From DATHTS01 sp965219305 (lineage in GTDB: Bacteria > Acidobacteriota > Blastocatellia > Pyrinomonadales > Pyrinomonadaceae): a stretch of 64,000 nt of DNA. A program made the translations under genes and the position numbers. Each line of letters begins with the position of its first letter. Position 1 is the first letter of the stretch. Below the pieces are notes generated by a model. That model worked only from the letters and a program-made list of their open reading frames with translations, was not told the DNA's origin and searched no databases. Location of the stretch: the NCBI GenBank assembly GCA_965219305.1, contig OZ244725.1:930001-994000 (forward strand). The letters are read 5' to 3'. This document shows, in pieces, positions 9,048 through 16,428 of the stretch.

Positions 9048-9464
9048 ATGCCCGCCAAAGATTTGTTTCACGATGCCGTCAAAAACGGACTTATCAAAGA
9101 AGGCTGGACGATAACGGACGACCCTCTGACTTTTCGGATTGACGGCATCAATATTTCGATTGATTTGGGTGCGGAAAAAATTATCGGTGCGGAAAAGGAT
9201 GGCAAAAAGATAGCAGTTGAAATAAAAAGTTTTATCAGTCCGTCGCCTTTAACCGATTTTCACACAGCACTCGGTCAATTTCTCACATATCGTCTGTTTC
9301 TCGAACAAGAAGAACCAGACCGCGAAATTTATTTAGCCGTTCCCGAAGATACTTACAATTTTTTCTTTCAAAAGGATATAATTCAAAGGTCAGTAAAAAT
9401 AAACGAATTGAGAATTATAGTTTATGATTCGTTAAGCGAGGAAATTGACCAATGGATAAAATAG
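9048..9464 (+). CDS. xisH: XisH-family protein
   Basis: 138 residues, full length for the XisH family, named after the factor needed for excision of the fdxN element in heterocystous cyanobacteria. Start MPAKDLFHDAVKNGLIKEGW and core IDLGAEKIIGAEKDGKKIAV followed by EIKSF are diagnostic. The family belongs to the PD-(D/E)xK nuclease fold group; here Asp of DLG and the ExK of VEIKSF sit in the expected spacing, so nuclease activity is possible. ATG lies 7 nt after the pheS stop. The gene overlaps xisI by 13 nt, as is usual for the pair. Its function outside cyanobacteria is not established. Confidence 0.9.
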   Translation: MPAKDLFHDAVKNGLIKEGWTITDDPLTFRIDGINISIDLGAEKIIGAEKDGKKIAVEIKSFISPSPLTDFHTALGQFLTYRLFLEQEEPDREIYLAVPEDTYNFFFQKDIIQRSVKINELRIIVYDSLSEEIDQWIK

Positions 9465-9802
9465 AAAAATACCGCCGAATTATCAAAGAAGTTCTAACCG
9501 AATATGCGAGTCATAAATTTGTCAATCAGGACAAAGCCGACGAGTTTGAACGGCAGACGATTTTTGATGAAACGAATGACCATTATCAAATTTTGAACGT
9601 CGGTTGGGAAGAGTTCAAAAGAACGTTCGGTTCACCGATTCACATTGACATCAAAAACGGCAAACTCTGGATTCAGCAAAATATGACAGATTACGATTTT
9701 ATCGAGGATTTGATCGAAAAAGGAATTCCGAAAGAAGACATTGTTTTGGCATTTCACGCGCCGTATAAAAGACCTTACACGGGATTTGGTGTCGGTGTTT
9801 GA
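9452..9802 (+). CDS. xisI: XisI-family protein
   Basis: 116-residue XisI protein, usual family length. Recognisable are the start MDKIEKYRRIIKEVLTEYA, the central YQILNVGWEE, and the C-terminal IPKEDIVLAFHAPYKRPYTG with FGV near the end. XisI proteins occur as the downstream partner of XisH and probably bind it. The stop TGA at 9800-9802 overlaps the second copy of the pheS-end repeat, so the cassette ends exactly with this gene. Known to be required for fdxN-element excision in Anabaena; here no such element is visible. Confidence 0.9.
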   Translation: MDKIEKYRRIIKEVLTEYASHKFVNQDKADEFERQTIFDETNDHYQILNVGWEEFKRTFGSPIHIDIKNGKLWIQQNMTDYDFIEDLIEKGIPKEDIVLAFHAPYKRPYTGFGVGV

Positions 9803-9836
9803 TGTTCGAGAACGATGTCAGATTTTTGGAGCAATT
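9800..9836 (+). repeat. Direct repeat, copy 2 (displaced pheS end)
   Basis: 37 bp identical to 8998-9034. Together with the next 7 bases it encodes the 13 C-terminal residues of PheS plus a stop (9802-9843), in isolation from any gene. Confidence 0.9.
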
Positions 9837-9843
9837 TCGATAA

Positions 9844-10377
9844 ATGATTACTATTTTATCTGATAAGAATGATGATTAAGAATTCTCAAAAGTCGTTGAG
9901 AAAATCGTCAATAAAATTGTTGGAATTACTGCACCTGATGAAATTTTTCTAACCAAAATAGATAATTGGTTTGATGTTAAATGGCGGGAATTTTCAGGGA
10001 AATTATTAGGCGCAGTAGGTTATTGGAATAAAGAATTGACTGTTCCACCCTTTATTCCAGACAGAGTGTTAGAGCAGAAGTATTTTCAACGATTGAATGA
10101 AACTTATATTGAGACAGAAGAAAATAATTTACATTTTTATCAACCGAGTAGAGAAAATATTGGAAGAAAATTAGAATCTTATCCAAACGCTCGCACAAGA
10201 CTTTTTATTTGGTATAGCGGAAATACTAAAAATAGTCTGCGCGGTTGTATTATGTATTATGAAATAAAGGAAAACTCCAAAGATTCTTACTATGTTTCAT
10301 TTCTCAAAAAAGATAAATGGCAAGTTTATAAAACAGACCAAATTTCAAGAAATGAAGTCATGAGTTTGATGAATTAA
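9844..10377 (+). pseudogene. Unknown protein gene interrupted by an early stop
   Basis: A frame starting ATG at 9844, directly after the displaced pheS stop, reads MITILSDKNDD and then TAA at 9877-9879; the same frame then stays open for 166 codons to TAA at 10377. Without the stop the product would be 177 residues. It reads as ordinary protein (EFSKVVEKIVNKIVGITAPD... to ...QISRNEVMSLMN) with no recognised domain, signal peptide or membrane segment. No good start codon exists just after the stop; the first is TTG at 10036. A nonsense mutation in a formerly full gene is the simplest reading. Codons are AT-rich compared with pheS. Confidence 0.6.
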
Positions 10378-10380
10378 TTT

Positions 10381-10512
10381 ATGGGTTGGGCGACCGCATA
10401 CATTGCAAAATTGGAAAATGGCGAAACTGTTCAATTTCGACCTCGCGGACATTCGATGAAAGGGAAGATCGAATCGGGACAACTTTGCACGGTTGAGCCG
10501 ATTGAGGATTAA
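10381..10512 (+). pseudogene. Truncated S24-peptidase-like (LexA-fold) fragment
   Basis: 43 codons from ATG to TAA, 3 nt after the previous frame. VQFRPRGHSMKGKIESGQL resembles the nucleophile region of S24/S26-like LexA-fold proteins (R-G-x-SM), where the Ser after the Gly-His is the active-site serine. Intact relatives are about twice this length; the part containing the general-base Lys is missing, and the 20-bp tandem array begins 8 bp after the stop. I read it as a gene cut short by the array or by a deletion. Confidence 0.45.
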
Positions 10513-10520
10513 CAAATCTG

Positions 10521-10760
10521 TCAGAATTTGAAAAAATTTATTAGGACTTTGAATTTTCCGTCAGAGTCGTAAAAAAACTGTCAGATCTGTGAAAATTTCA
10601 TCAGAGGTGTGAAAAAGATGTAAACGCCGTGAAAATTCTATATACGCCGTGAAAATCTCATATACGTTGTGAATTTTTCATATACGCCGTGAAAATTCTA
10701 TATACGTTGTGAAAAAGCCATATACGTCGTGAATTTTTCATATATGTGGTGAAAAGTTTG
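10521..10760. repeat. Twelve-unit 20-bp tandem array
   Basis: Twelve consecutive 20-bp units in perfect register without a single insertion or deletion. The first five units mostly begin TCAGA, the last six TATACG or TATATG, with one intermediate (TAAACG). The conserved core is GTGAAAA at positions 9-15 of the unit, followed by variable T/C/A bases. The unit length is not a multiple of three and the array has no open frame, so it is not a protein repeat; there are no unique spacers, so it is not a CRISPR array. Confidence 0.9.
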
Positions 10761-10823
10761 TATAAAACGATTTCGCGGGAAAATCTAAAATTTTACAGAG
10801 AATTTTTTTAAAATTATTATCGT

Positions 10824-10990
10824 ATGAAGATTCTCATAACGGGCGCGACAGGTTACATCGGCGGGCGTTTGATCCCGTCGTTTTTGGATAAAGGTTAGGA
10901 AGTTCGCGTTTTTGTGCGCGATCCGAAACCTCTGCGCGGGAAAAGTTGGTCTGAAAAGGTCGAAGTCGCGGAAGACGATCTGTATCCTGC
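10824..10990 (+). pseudogene. Remnant of an atypical SDR / NAD(P)-binding epimerase gene
   Basis: ATG at 10824 opens MKILITGATGYIGGRLIPSF, the Rossmann nucleotide-binding start (TGxxGxxG) of NmrA/epimerase-type SDR proteins. TAG at 10896-10898 interrupts it at the position where relatives have a Gly-His/Gly-Gln before EVRVFVRDP. The same frame then continues with VRDPKPLRGKSWSEKVEV and loses similarity near 10990. Both nonsense mutation and loss of about 80% of the gene mark it as dead. Confidence 0.7.
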
Positions 10991-11108
10991 ACATTTGTTG
11001 ATATTTCGGTCAGATGGCGCGGCACATCGCACAAGGCGCGGAAGCGTTGGAAACCGATTTGTCGGCGATACCGGAGACGGTTTAGTTTCGAGTTTTCATA
11101 TATACTTT

Positions 11109-11179
11109 AGCCGCGGATAAACGCGGATAACGCATATAAATCATTAAAAAATCTGCGGCATCCGCGTTTATCCGCGGCT
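11109..11179. repeat. Periodic-arm hairpin repeat (locus 1)
   Basis: Perfect 20-bp inverted repeat, 11109-11128 with 11160-11179, each arm made of about two CGCGGATAA units. Ends 8 bp from the stop of the acyl-CoA synthetase fusion on the minus strand. Related in design to the hairpins at 48889, 51873 and 55585. Confidence 0.85.
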
Positions 11180-11187
11180 GAATATTT

Positions 11188-13971
11188 TTACTTTCTCATT
11201 TCTTCGAGCAGTTTTTCGATCTCGGATTTCAAATGCGCGGTTACGATCTCGTATTTTTGCTCGTCAGAAAAATCAGTTTCCATTTTCCGTTTTCCATTTT
11301 CCATTTCCAAAACTTCCTTCGGATAAAACGGTTTGCCGAATTTTACTTTTACTTTGCCGGGGCGAATCATATTCGATTCGCGCGCCCAGACTTTGTAGAT
11401 TCCGTCAATGGCGACGGGCAAAATCGGGAGTTCGAGTTCGGTGGCGAGAATCGCCGCGCCTTTTTTGAATTCCGACAATTTACCGTCGAACGCGCGTTCG
11501 CCTTCGGGATAAATATTTAAAACTTTCCCGTGTTTCAAACCGACCGCTCCGGCTTTCATCGCTTTCATCAACTGCGTGTCGGGATCAATCGTAACGACGC
11601 TTAAAAGCTGTGCGAGCCACTTCATAAACGGGCTGTCAAAATACATATTCGCGCCGACGTGGAAAATATTTTTATAGATGTGAAACGGATAATTTGCCGT
11701 GATTACGAACGGATCGAGATAACTTTGATGATTCGGACAGATCAAAAACGGGCGTTCCATCGTGTCGAGAACTTCCGCGCCTTCGACCTTCAAACTCATA
11801 AAAAACAGGTTGAAAAATTTGAACGCATTGTAAACCGCATAAGCCAACGCCGGGAAAAATACGCGGTCGCGCAAAATAAATTGAACTTCCGGCACGTCTT
11901 CGGCTTTTGCCTGAACGATCTTGCCCCAATTCAGATCGGTCGAAAGTTCGGTATTTTCGTCCACATCGCCGGCGTGTTTTTTGACGAGTTCGAGAACGTC
12001 TTTGACCGTCAACGCCTGCGCCGCTTCTTCGCCGTCAAATTCGGTCGAGAACGCTTGTTCGAGCGACGCGAAAACTTCGGCGCGGCTCAGTGAATCCAAT
12101 CCCAAATCCAGTTCTAAACTTTGATCGGGCGTGATCTTATCGGCTTCTCTGGAATTATTTTTCAGGATCGAAACGACCGTTTTTCCGACGTTTGAATCCA
12201 GAAGTTTTTGATCTTCGTCGGAAATTTCGACGGCTTTCTTTTCGAGTTTTTTGTCGGCGGAAAGTTCGCCCGCTTCGATCTGTTTTTGCAGTTCAAAACG
12301 CTTGACCTTTTTCGTCGCCGTTCGCGGCAGCGGTTCGCCCGTTATTATATAACTGCGGACGCGCTGATATTCGGGCAGAGTTCGCCCCAAATTGTCCATA
12401 TCGTAGCGAATCCATTCTTTGGAGTTGGCGACTTTTTCCTGTTTCAAATACGCGAAATCAGGAACGATGACGGCGACGAGTTTTTCGGCTCCGGCGTGCG
12501 CCGCCGAATCGTCTTTTACGCCGAGAATCGCCAATTCTTCGATATACGGCGATTTCAAATAATGCGTTTCCAAATCTTCGGGATGAATATTTTTCCCGTT
12601 CGGCAAAACGATGACATCTTTTGAACGCCCGACGATAAATAAATGCCCGTCTTTGTCCAATTTTCCCAAATCGCCGGATTTGAACCAACCGTCTTCAGTG
12701 AACGCTTCTTTCGTCGCTTCGGGATTTTTATAATAACCGCCGAAGACCATTTTTCCTTTTATCAAAACTTCGCCTTCGCCTTTTTCGTTCGGTTTGTCGA
12801 GTTTTATTTCGGCATAATTAACCGCTTTTCCGACCGAACCGACGACATTATCTTCAAATCTCGTCGAAGTTACCGCACCGCTCGTTTCGGTCAAACCGTA
12901 ACCTTGAATCATCGAATAACCGAGCGCGTAATAATCTCTGGCGATCTTTTCGTCAAAGCGCGAACCGGCGGAAATCGTTACATCGAGTTTGCCGCCGAAA
13001 CCGTCGTGAACTTTTTTGAAAAACTTTCTGCCGAGATTGATGTTGAAATTTGTCCGCAGAAAAAAATTCGTCTTCAACATCACTTTGAAAAGCGTCTGGA
13101 CGATCTTCGATTGTTTCTCAACGCCGTCGAAAATCTTTTTGTGAAACAGATACCAAATGCGCGGAACGCCCGTTAAAAGCGTGATCTCGCCGGTTTGAAA
13201 CGCTTTCGTCAATTCATCCGGCACGAGTTCTTTGACGTAACAAATTGTTCCGCCGATGCTGGCGATAACCCAAAGATTGACGACCTGCGCGAAAACGTGA
13301 AACAGCGGCAAAACGCTGAGAACGACTTCGTGTTCGGAAATGCTCATCACTTCCTGACAGCCGTTCGTTTCGTAATAAATATTCGCGTGCGTCAGCGGAA
13401 CGCCTTTCGGTTTTCCGGTCGTTCCAGATGTGTAGATCAAAACCGCCGTATCTTCGGGTTTGGCGGGAAGCGGTCGCGTGTCGTAATCTGCGGGACGCGT
13501 CGTTTTTGCCCAATCTTTGTAAGGTTGAAAACCGTTTACTGAAGCGTTTTCTCTATCGAAATATTCGTCCTGCAAAACAATTGCGGGAATTTTTGCGCCG
13601 AGATTTTCTTCGATCTGCTGAAATTCCTTGACGAATTCTTCACCGATAAACGCCATTTTCGCTTCGGAATTTTCAAAGAAATTCGTAATCGTTTCGATCT
13701 CGCCGTGCGGATCAATCGGCACACAGACCGCGCCGCGAAACAAAATTCCGAAATAACAAATCGCCCAACGCGGATGATTTTCGCCGATCAAAGCCACGCG
13801 GTCGCCAAAATTTATTCCTTCCGATTCGAGACGAAAAGAAATACTGTGAATCTCATCGAGCATTTTGCGGAATGTATATTCCGAACCTTCAACGCCGATG
13901 GTTTTCATCGCTAATTTGTCGAGATTCGATTCGGCGGCTTGCTTGATTTGTCCGCAAAAAGTTTTTTCCAT
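11188..13971 (-). CDS. Acyl-CoA synthetase - ACP - lysophospholipid acyltransferase fusion
   Basis: A three-domain lipid enzyme (927 residues from the ATG; a TTG ten codons upstream at 14001 is possible). Numbered from that TTG: an AMP-forming ligase domain (about 1-580) with YTSGTTGKPKG at 190-200, GYGLTETSG and the adenylation motif FKSGDLG; an acyl-carrier domain with LGLDSLS, phosphopantetheine Ser637; and a PlsC-type acyltransferase (about 705-935) with NHQSYLDP (HX4D at 758-763) and YPEGER (831-836). It would activate a fatty acid, tether it to the carrier and transfer it to a lysophospholipid, comparable to Aas in enterobacteria but with the reverse domain order and an ACP. No signal peptide. 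The residues MENGKRKMET near 900-909 derive from a 7-bp repeat array. Confidence 0.88.
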   Translation of the reverse strand: MEKTFCGQIKQAAESNLDKLAMKTIGVEGSEYTFRKMLDEIHSISFRLESEGINFGDRVALIGENHPRWAICYFGILFRGAVCVPIDPHGEIETITNFFENSEAKMAFIGEEFVKEFQQIEENLGAKIPAIVLQDEYFDRENASVNGFQPYKDWAKTTRPADYDTRPLPAKPEDTAVLIYTSGTTGKPKGVPLTHANIYYETNGCQEVMSISEHEVVLSVLPLFHVFAQVVNLWVIASIGGTICYVKELVPDELTKAFQTGEITLLTGVPRIWYLFHKKIFDGVEKQSKIVQTLFKVMLKTNFFLRTNFNINLGRKFFKKVHDGFGGKLDVTISAGSRFDEKIARDYYALGYSMIQGYGLTETSGAVTSTRFEDNVVGSVGKAVNYAEIKLDKPNEKGEGEVLIKGKMVFGGYYKNPEATKEAFTEDGWFKSGDLGKLDKDGHLFIVGRSKDVIVLPNGKNIHPEDLETHYLKSPYIEELAILGVKDDSAAHAGAEKLVAVIVPDFAYLKQEKVANSKEWIRYDMDNLGRTLPEYQRVRSYIITGEPLPRTATKKVKRFELQKQIEAGELSADKKLEKKAVEISDEDQKLLDSNVGKTVVSILKNNSREADKITPDQSLELDLGLDSLSRAEVFASLEQAFSTEFDGEEAAQALTVKDVLELVKKHAGDVDENTELSTDLNWGKIVQAKAEDVPEVQFILRDRVFFPALAYAVYNAFKFFNLFFMSLKVEGAEVLDTMERPFLICPNHQSYLDPFVITANYPFHIYKNIFHVGANMYFDSPFMKWLAQLLSVVTIDPDTQLMKAMKAGAVGLKHGKVLNIYPEGERAFDGKLSEFKKGAAILATELELPILPVAIDGIYKVWARESNMIRPGKVKVKFGKPFYPKEVLEMENGKRKMETDFSDEQKYEIVTAHLKSEIEKLLEEMRK
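11274..11308. repeat. Heptamer array inside the acyltransferase frame
   Basis: Five degenerate 7-bp units (CAGTTTC, CATTTTC, CGTTTTC, CATTTTC, CATTTCC) inside the coding sequence near the C-terminus of the synthetase fusion. They encode a charged stretch after the last conserved acyltransferase strand. Confidence 0.75.
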
Positions 13972-14072
13972 AAATTCAGAAGATTTTACCACAGAAATCA
14001 ATAAAATCAGTATAGCGAACCATAGCGAGCAAACTTATAGCAATTTAAGAATTAAAAAGGGAGAAAAAGCTT

Positions 14073-14110
14073 GGAGTTCCGGCTTTAGCCGACTCACGCT
14101 GCAAGCGTGA
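14073..14110. repeat. GGAGTTCC-type intergenic repeat
   Basis: GGAGTTCCGGCTTTAGCCG followed by a small hairpin TCACGC-TGCAA-GCGTGA (14094-14110). The GGAGTTCC start and internal palindrome match the larger hairpin at 57868-57939, so both belong to one dispersed family. It lies between the divergently placed ends of the synthetase start and the lipid kinase stop. Confidence 0.6.
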
Positions 14111-14172
14111 AACCGCCTGCGAAGCGCGGCGAAATAAGCTAACTAAAGTTTGAACTTCAAACTATACTGATC

Positions 14173-15162
14173 TTAATTTTTCGGCACACGAACTCTCAGA
14201 GCGTTCGGCACGATCTCGAAAATTGCGGGAAGTTTTCCGGGCAGTTCGCCGTCGGTTTCAAGTCTGATTTCCTGATTTTTATCAACGGGCGAAACTTCGA
14301 TTTTTTTGACCAATTTCGATTTTACTTCGTCGAGTTCGAGATGCGTTCCGCGATAGAGCGTGTAAGCGTTCAGCAGAATTTTTGCCGTCCGAATGTCGCC
14401 GATGTTTACCAAATCCAGAAAACCGTCGTTTAATTTCGCATCCGGTGCGATTTTCATTCCGCCGCCGAAATATCGGGAATTGCAGACGCAGAAATTTATC
14501 GTGTTGAGAAGGTTTTCTTCGCCGCCGTCAATTTTCACGCGCACGGTCGTTGAATTCAGATCAACGACTTCCTGTAACGTCGAAAGCGCGAAACTCGCCT
14601 TTCCGCGAATCGCATTGAGCGGCAGCCAATCGAGCGAAGATTTTGTTTTCACGCGCTCAATAATCGAAGCTGAAAGACCGAACGACGAAACATTTAAAAA
14701 ATAACGGCTGACCGTTTCATCATTAAAATTTTGAAAAGTAACGCGCCCGACATCAATGGTTTGTGTAACCCCGTCACGCAAACTCTGCGCGGCTTCGCGC
14801 GGATTCGTCGAAAGTCCGAGTGTTCGCCGGAAATCGCCGCCCGTTCCCGACGGCAAAACGCCGAATTCGATGTCTTTGCCCGAAATTAAAATTCCGTTAG
14901 CGACTTCGTTTATTGTTCCGTCGCCGCCGCACGCGAGAATAAATTTTCGTCCTTGTTCCGCGCCGCGAATCGCTAAATTAATTCCGTCGCCCGCACTTTT
15001 CGTAAACGCGACTTGAAACGCACCGAAATGCGCCCGCAGATCGGATGCGAATTGCGCCCAATTCGATTTGGTCGCGCCCGCCGCCGATTTCGGATTGACG
15101 ATGACGAGCGGCAAATTTGAATTGCCTTTTTCCGAATATAAATTTGTCAGACTTTCTTCCAA
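14173..15162 (-). CDS. Diacylglycerol kinase-family lipid kinase
   Basis: 329 residues, the usual size of YegS/DgkB-type lipid kinases. The catalytic domain holds VIVNPKSAAG (about 20-29), the nucleotide loop ACGGDGTINEVANGIL (about 77-92) and LPSGTGGDFRRTLGL (about 101-115); the second, beta-rich domain contains NFCVCNSRYFGGGMKIAPDA and ends with the LETDGE segment. The enzyme phosphorylates diacylglycerol or a related lipid at the inner face of the membrane. It lies directly upstream of the acyltransferase fusion on the same strand (171 bp apart), consistent with a shared role in phospholipid turnover. Confidence 0.88.
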   Translation of the reverse strand: MEESLTNLYSEKGNSNLPLVIVNPKSAAGATKSNWAQFASDLRAHFGAFQVAFTKSAGDGINLAIRGAEQGRKFILACGGDGTINEVANGILISGKDIEFGVLPSGTGGDFRRTLGLSTNPREAAQSLRDGVTQTIDVGRVTFQNFNDETVSRYFLNVSSFGLSASIIERVKTKSSLDWLPLNAIRGKASFALSTLQEVVDLNSTTVRVKIDGGEENLLNTINFCVCNSRYFGGGMKIAPDAKLNDGFLDLVNIGDIRTAKILLNAYTLYRGTHLELDEVKSKLVKKIEVSPVDKNQEIRLETDGELPGKLPAIFEIVPNALRVRVPKN

Positions 15163-15245
15163 ATGCGTTAAATTAACGAGCAGAAATAAATGAATTGCCG
15201 TCTAATTTGTTTAACTCTTTTTCCGTTTCAAGTCAATTTTAAAAC

Positions 15246-15278
15246 AAAAAAGGCGCGAAAATAAACCGCGCCTTTTTT
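15246..15278 (-). terminator. Intrinsic terminator after the SDR gene
   Basis: AAAAAAGGCGCG (15246-15257) pairs with CGCGCCTTTTTT (15267-15278). A-tract and T-tract on opposite sides make it usable in both directions; it sits just past the SDR stop. Confidence 0.85.
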
Positions 15279-15292
15279 ATAAAAAGTTATAA

Positions 15293-16141
15293 CTATTTCT
15301 TTTCTTCCGACGGAATCATATAAGACATCGCCGCGTCCCAAACCGCATCGGGCAAAAGATCGTGCGCTCTGCCCATCACGTTTGAAAACACGCCGACGTG
15401 ATAACGTCGGCTCGGATTTTCGGCGGTCGCCGCTTCGACGACTTTTTTCGCCACGTCTTCCGGTTCGAGCGTCGTCGTATTTTCCGGCGAAAGCATCTGT
15501 TTCGTCGTCTTTTTCAGATTTTCTTTGAAAGTGTAATATGGACTGTCTTTTCCCGTGTCGGGAATTTTCGAGATCGCCACTTCGTCGAAATTCGTGTTGA
15601 CAGGTCCGGGCAGAACACCGATGATTTTTATGCCGAACGAATCAACTTCCATTCTCAACGCTTCGTCAATCGCTTCGACGGCGTGTTTCGTCGCGTGATA
15701 AATTCCCGCGCCCGGCTGCGACATTTCGCCCGCGACCGAACTGATGTTTATTATTCTGCCGCCGCCCGCTTTTCTCATCGCCGGAAGCGCGAGTTGACAC
15801 ATTCGCAAAAGTCCGAAAACATTGACTTCAAAATCATTTCTGATCTCGTCGAGCGGAATTTCCTCGATCGGTCCGTATTGCCCGTAACCGGCGTTGTTGA
15901 CCAAAACCTGAATCGAACCGTTGCGGCTTTCGGCGGTTTTGATCGCTTCTTTTATTTGATCTTCTTTTGTAACGTCAAGCGTTAAAAGTTCAAATCCTTC
16001 TTTATTTAAATCGTCGGATTCCGCAAAATCCGGCGCGGTCGCGTAAACGTAAAATCCCGCTTCTTTTAATGCGACGGCGGTCGCTTTTCCGATTCCCGAA
16101 GATGCGCCCGTTACAAGTGCTGTTTTATTTTTATTTTCCAT
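15293..16141 (-). CDS. SDR-family oxidoreductase
   Basis: Classical short-chain dehydrogenase: cofactor motif TGASSGIG near the N-terminus, NNAGYG in the middle, and catalytic Ser of NISSVAGEMS with YHATK (Tyr and Lys). I chose ATG at 16141 (282 residues) because AAGGGG lies 6 nt upstream and the family starts with KTALVTGASSG; ten extra codons upstream are not conserved-looking. The C-terminus is longer than in minimal SDRs, with a substrate-loop region SKIPDTGKDSPYYTF. The likely reaction is NAD(P)-dependent reduction of a carbonyl; the substrate is unknown. Confidence 0.88.
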   Translation of the reverse strand: MENKNKTALVTGASSGIGKATAVALKEAGFYVYATAPDFAESDDLNKEGFELLTLDVTKEDQIKEAIKTAESRNGSIQVLVNNAGYGQYGPIEEIPLDEIRNDFEVNVFGLLRMCQLALPAMRKAGGGRIINISSVAGEMSQPGAGIYHATKHAVEAIDEALRMEVDSFGIKIIGVLPGPVNTNFDEVAISKIPDTGKDSPYYTFKENLKKTTKQMLSPENTTTLEPEDVAKKVVEAATAENPSRRYHVGVFSNVMGRAHDLLPDAVWDAAMSYMIPSEEKK

Positions 16142-16347
16142 TTTATTTCCCCTTGTTCGTAGTTTCAACACGAATTTGTGCTGTGACTAAATAATAAAAA
16201 AATATATGCTGACATCAAAATCTGTTTAATTTAAGATTTTTGATATTTTCTTAAATTAAGCCGACAGTGATGTAAAAAGTGAAACACGCAAAACCAACTA
16301 ACTTTGCATATTTTATTTCAGATATTCAAATACTGCTTTTCATATCG

Positions 16348-16390
16348 GAAATATCACGCTTCATATTCCTGAAATAAAGCGTGATATTTC
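16348..16390. promoter_or_regulatory. 14-bp inverted repeat between monooxygenase and SDR genes
   Basis: GAAATATCACGCTT (16348-16361) pairs perfectly with AAGCGTGATATTTC (16377-16390), loop 15 nt, no T-run after it. It is 38 bp past the monooxygenase stop and about 210 bp upstream of the SDR start on the same strand; it may be a terminator without U-tract, a processing site or an operator. Confidence 0.5.
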
Positions 16391-16428
16391 AATTGATAAT
16401 CCTGATTCTAATTTATTAGTTTATAAAT

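Larger units (their letters stand above)
8998..9836. mobile_element. xisHI cassette bounded by 37-bp direct repeats in the pheS 3' end
   Basis: A perfect 37-bp sequence occurs at 8998-9034 and 9800-9836, spaced 802 bp apart. The first copy is the 3' end of pheS; the second starts on the last base pairs of xisI. Both continue into a pheS stop: copy 1 reads TTC AGG TAA, copy 2 TTT CGA TAA, so both encode Phe-Arg-stop with different codons. The pattern is what is left when an element integrates into a conserved gene end and supplies its own version of that end. The only genes inside are xisH and xisI; there is no recombinase. A plain tandem duplication is less likely because of the synonymous divergence beyond the core. 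Confidence 0.65.

Noticed and set aside
8370..9071. Minus-strand 233-codon frame opposite pheS
   Set aside because: It is the antisense shadow of a fully conserved pheS and has no family features.
10521..10760. CRISPR array
   Set aside because: Units are contiguous 20-mers with no unique spacers and no cas genes nearby.
12643..13176. Plus-strand frames opposite the synthetase fusion
   Set aside because: Phe/Arg-rich compositions typical of antisense frames; the minus strand carries all motifs.
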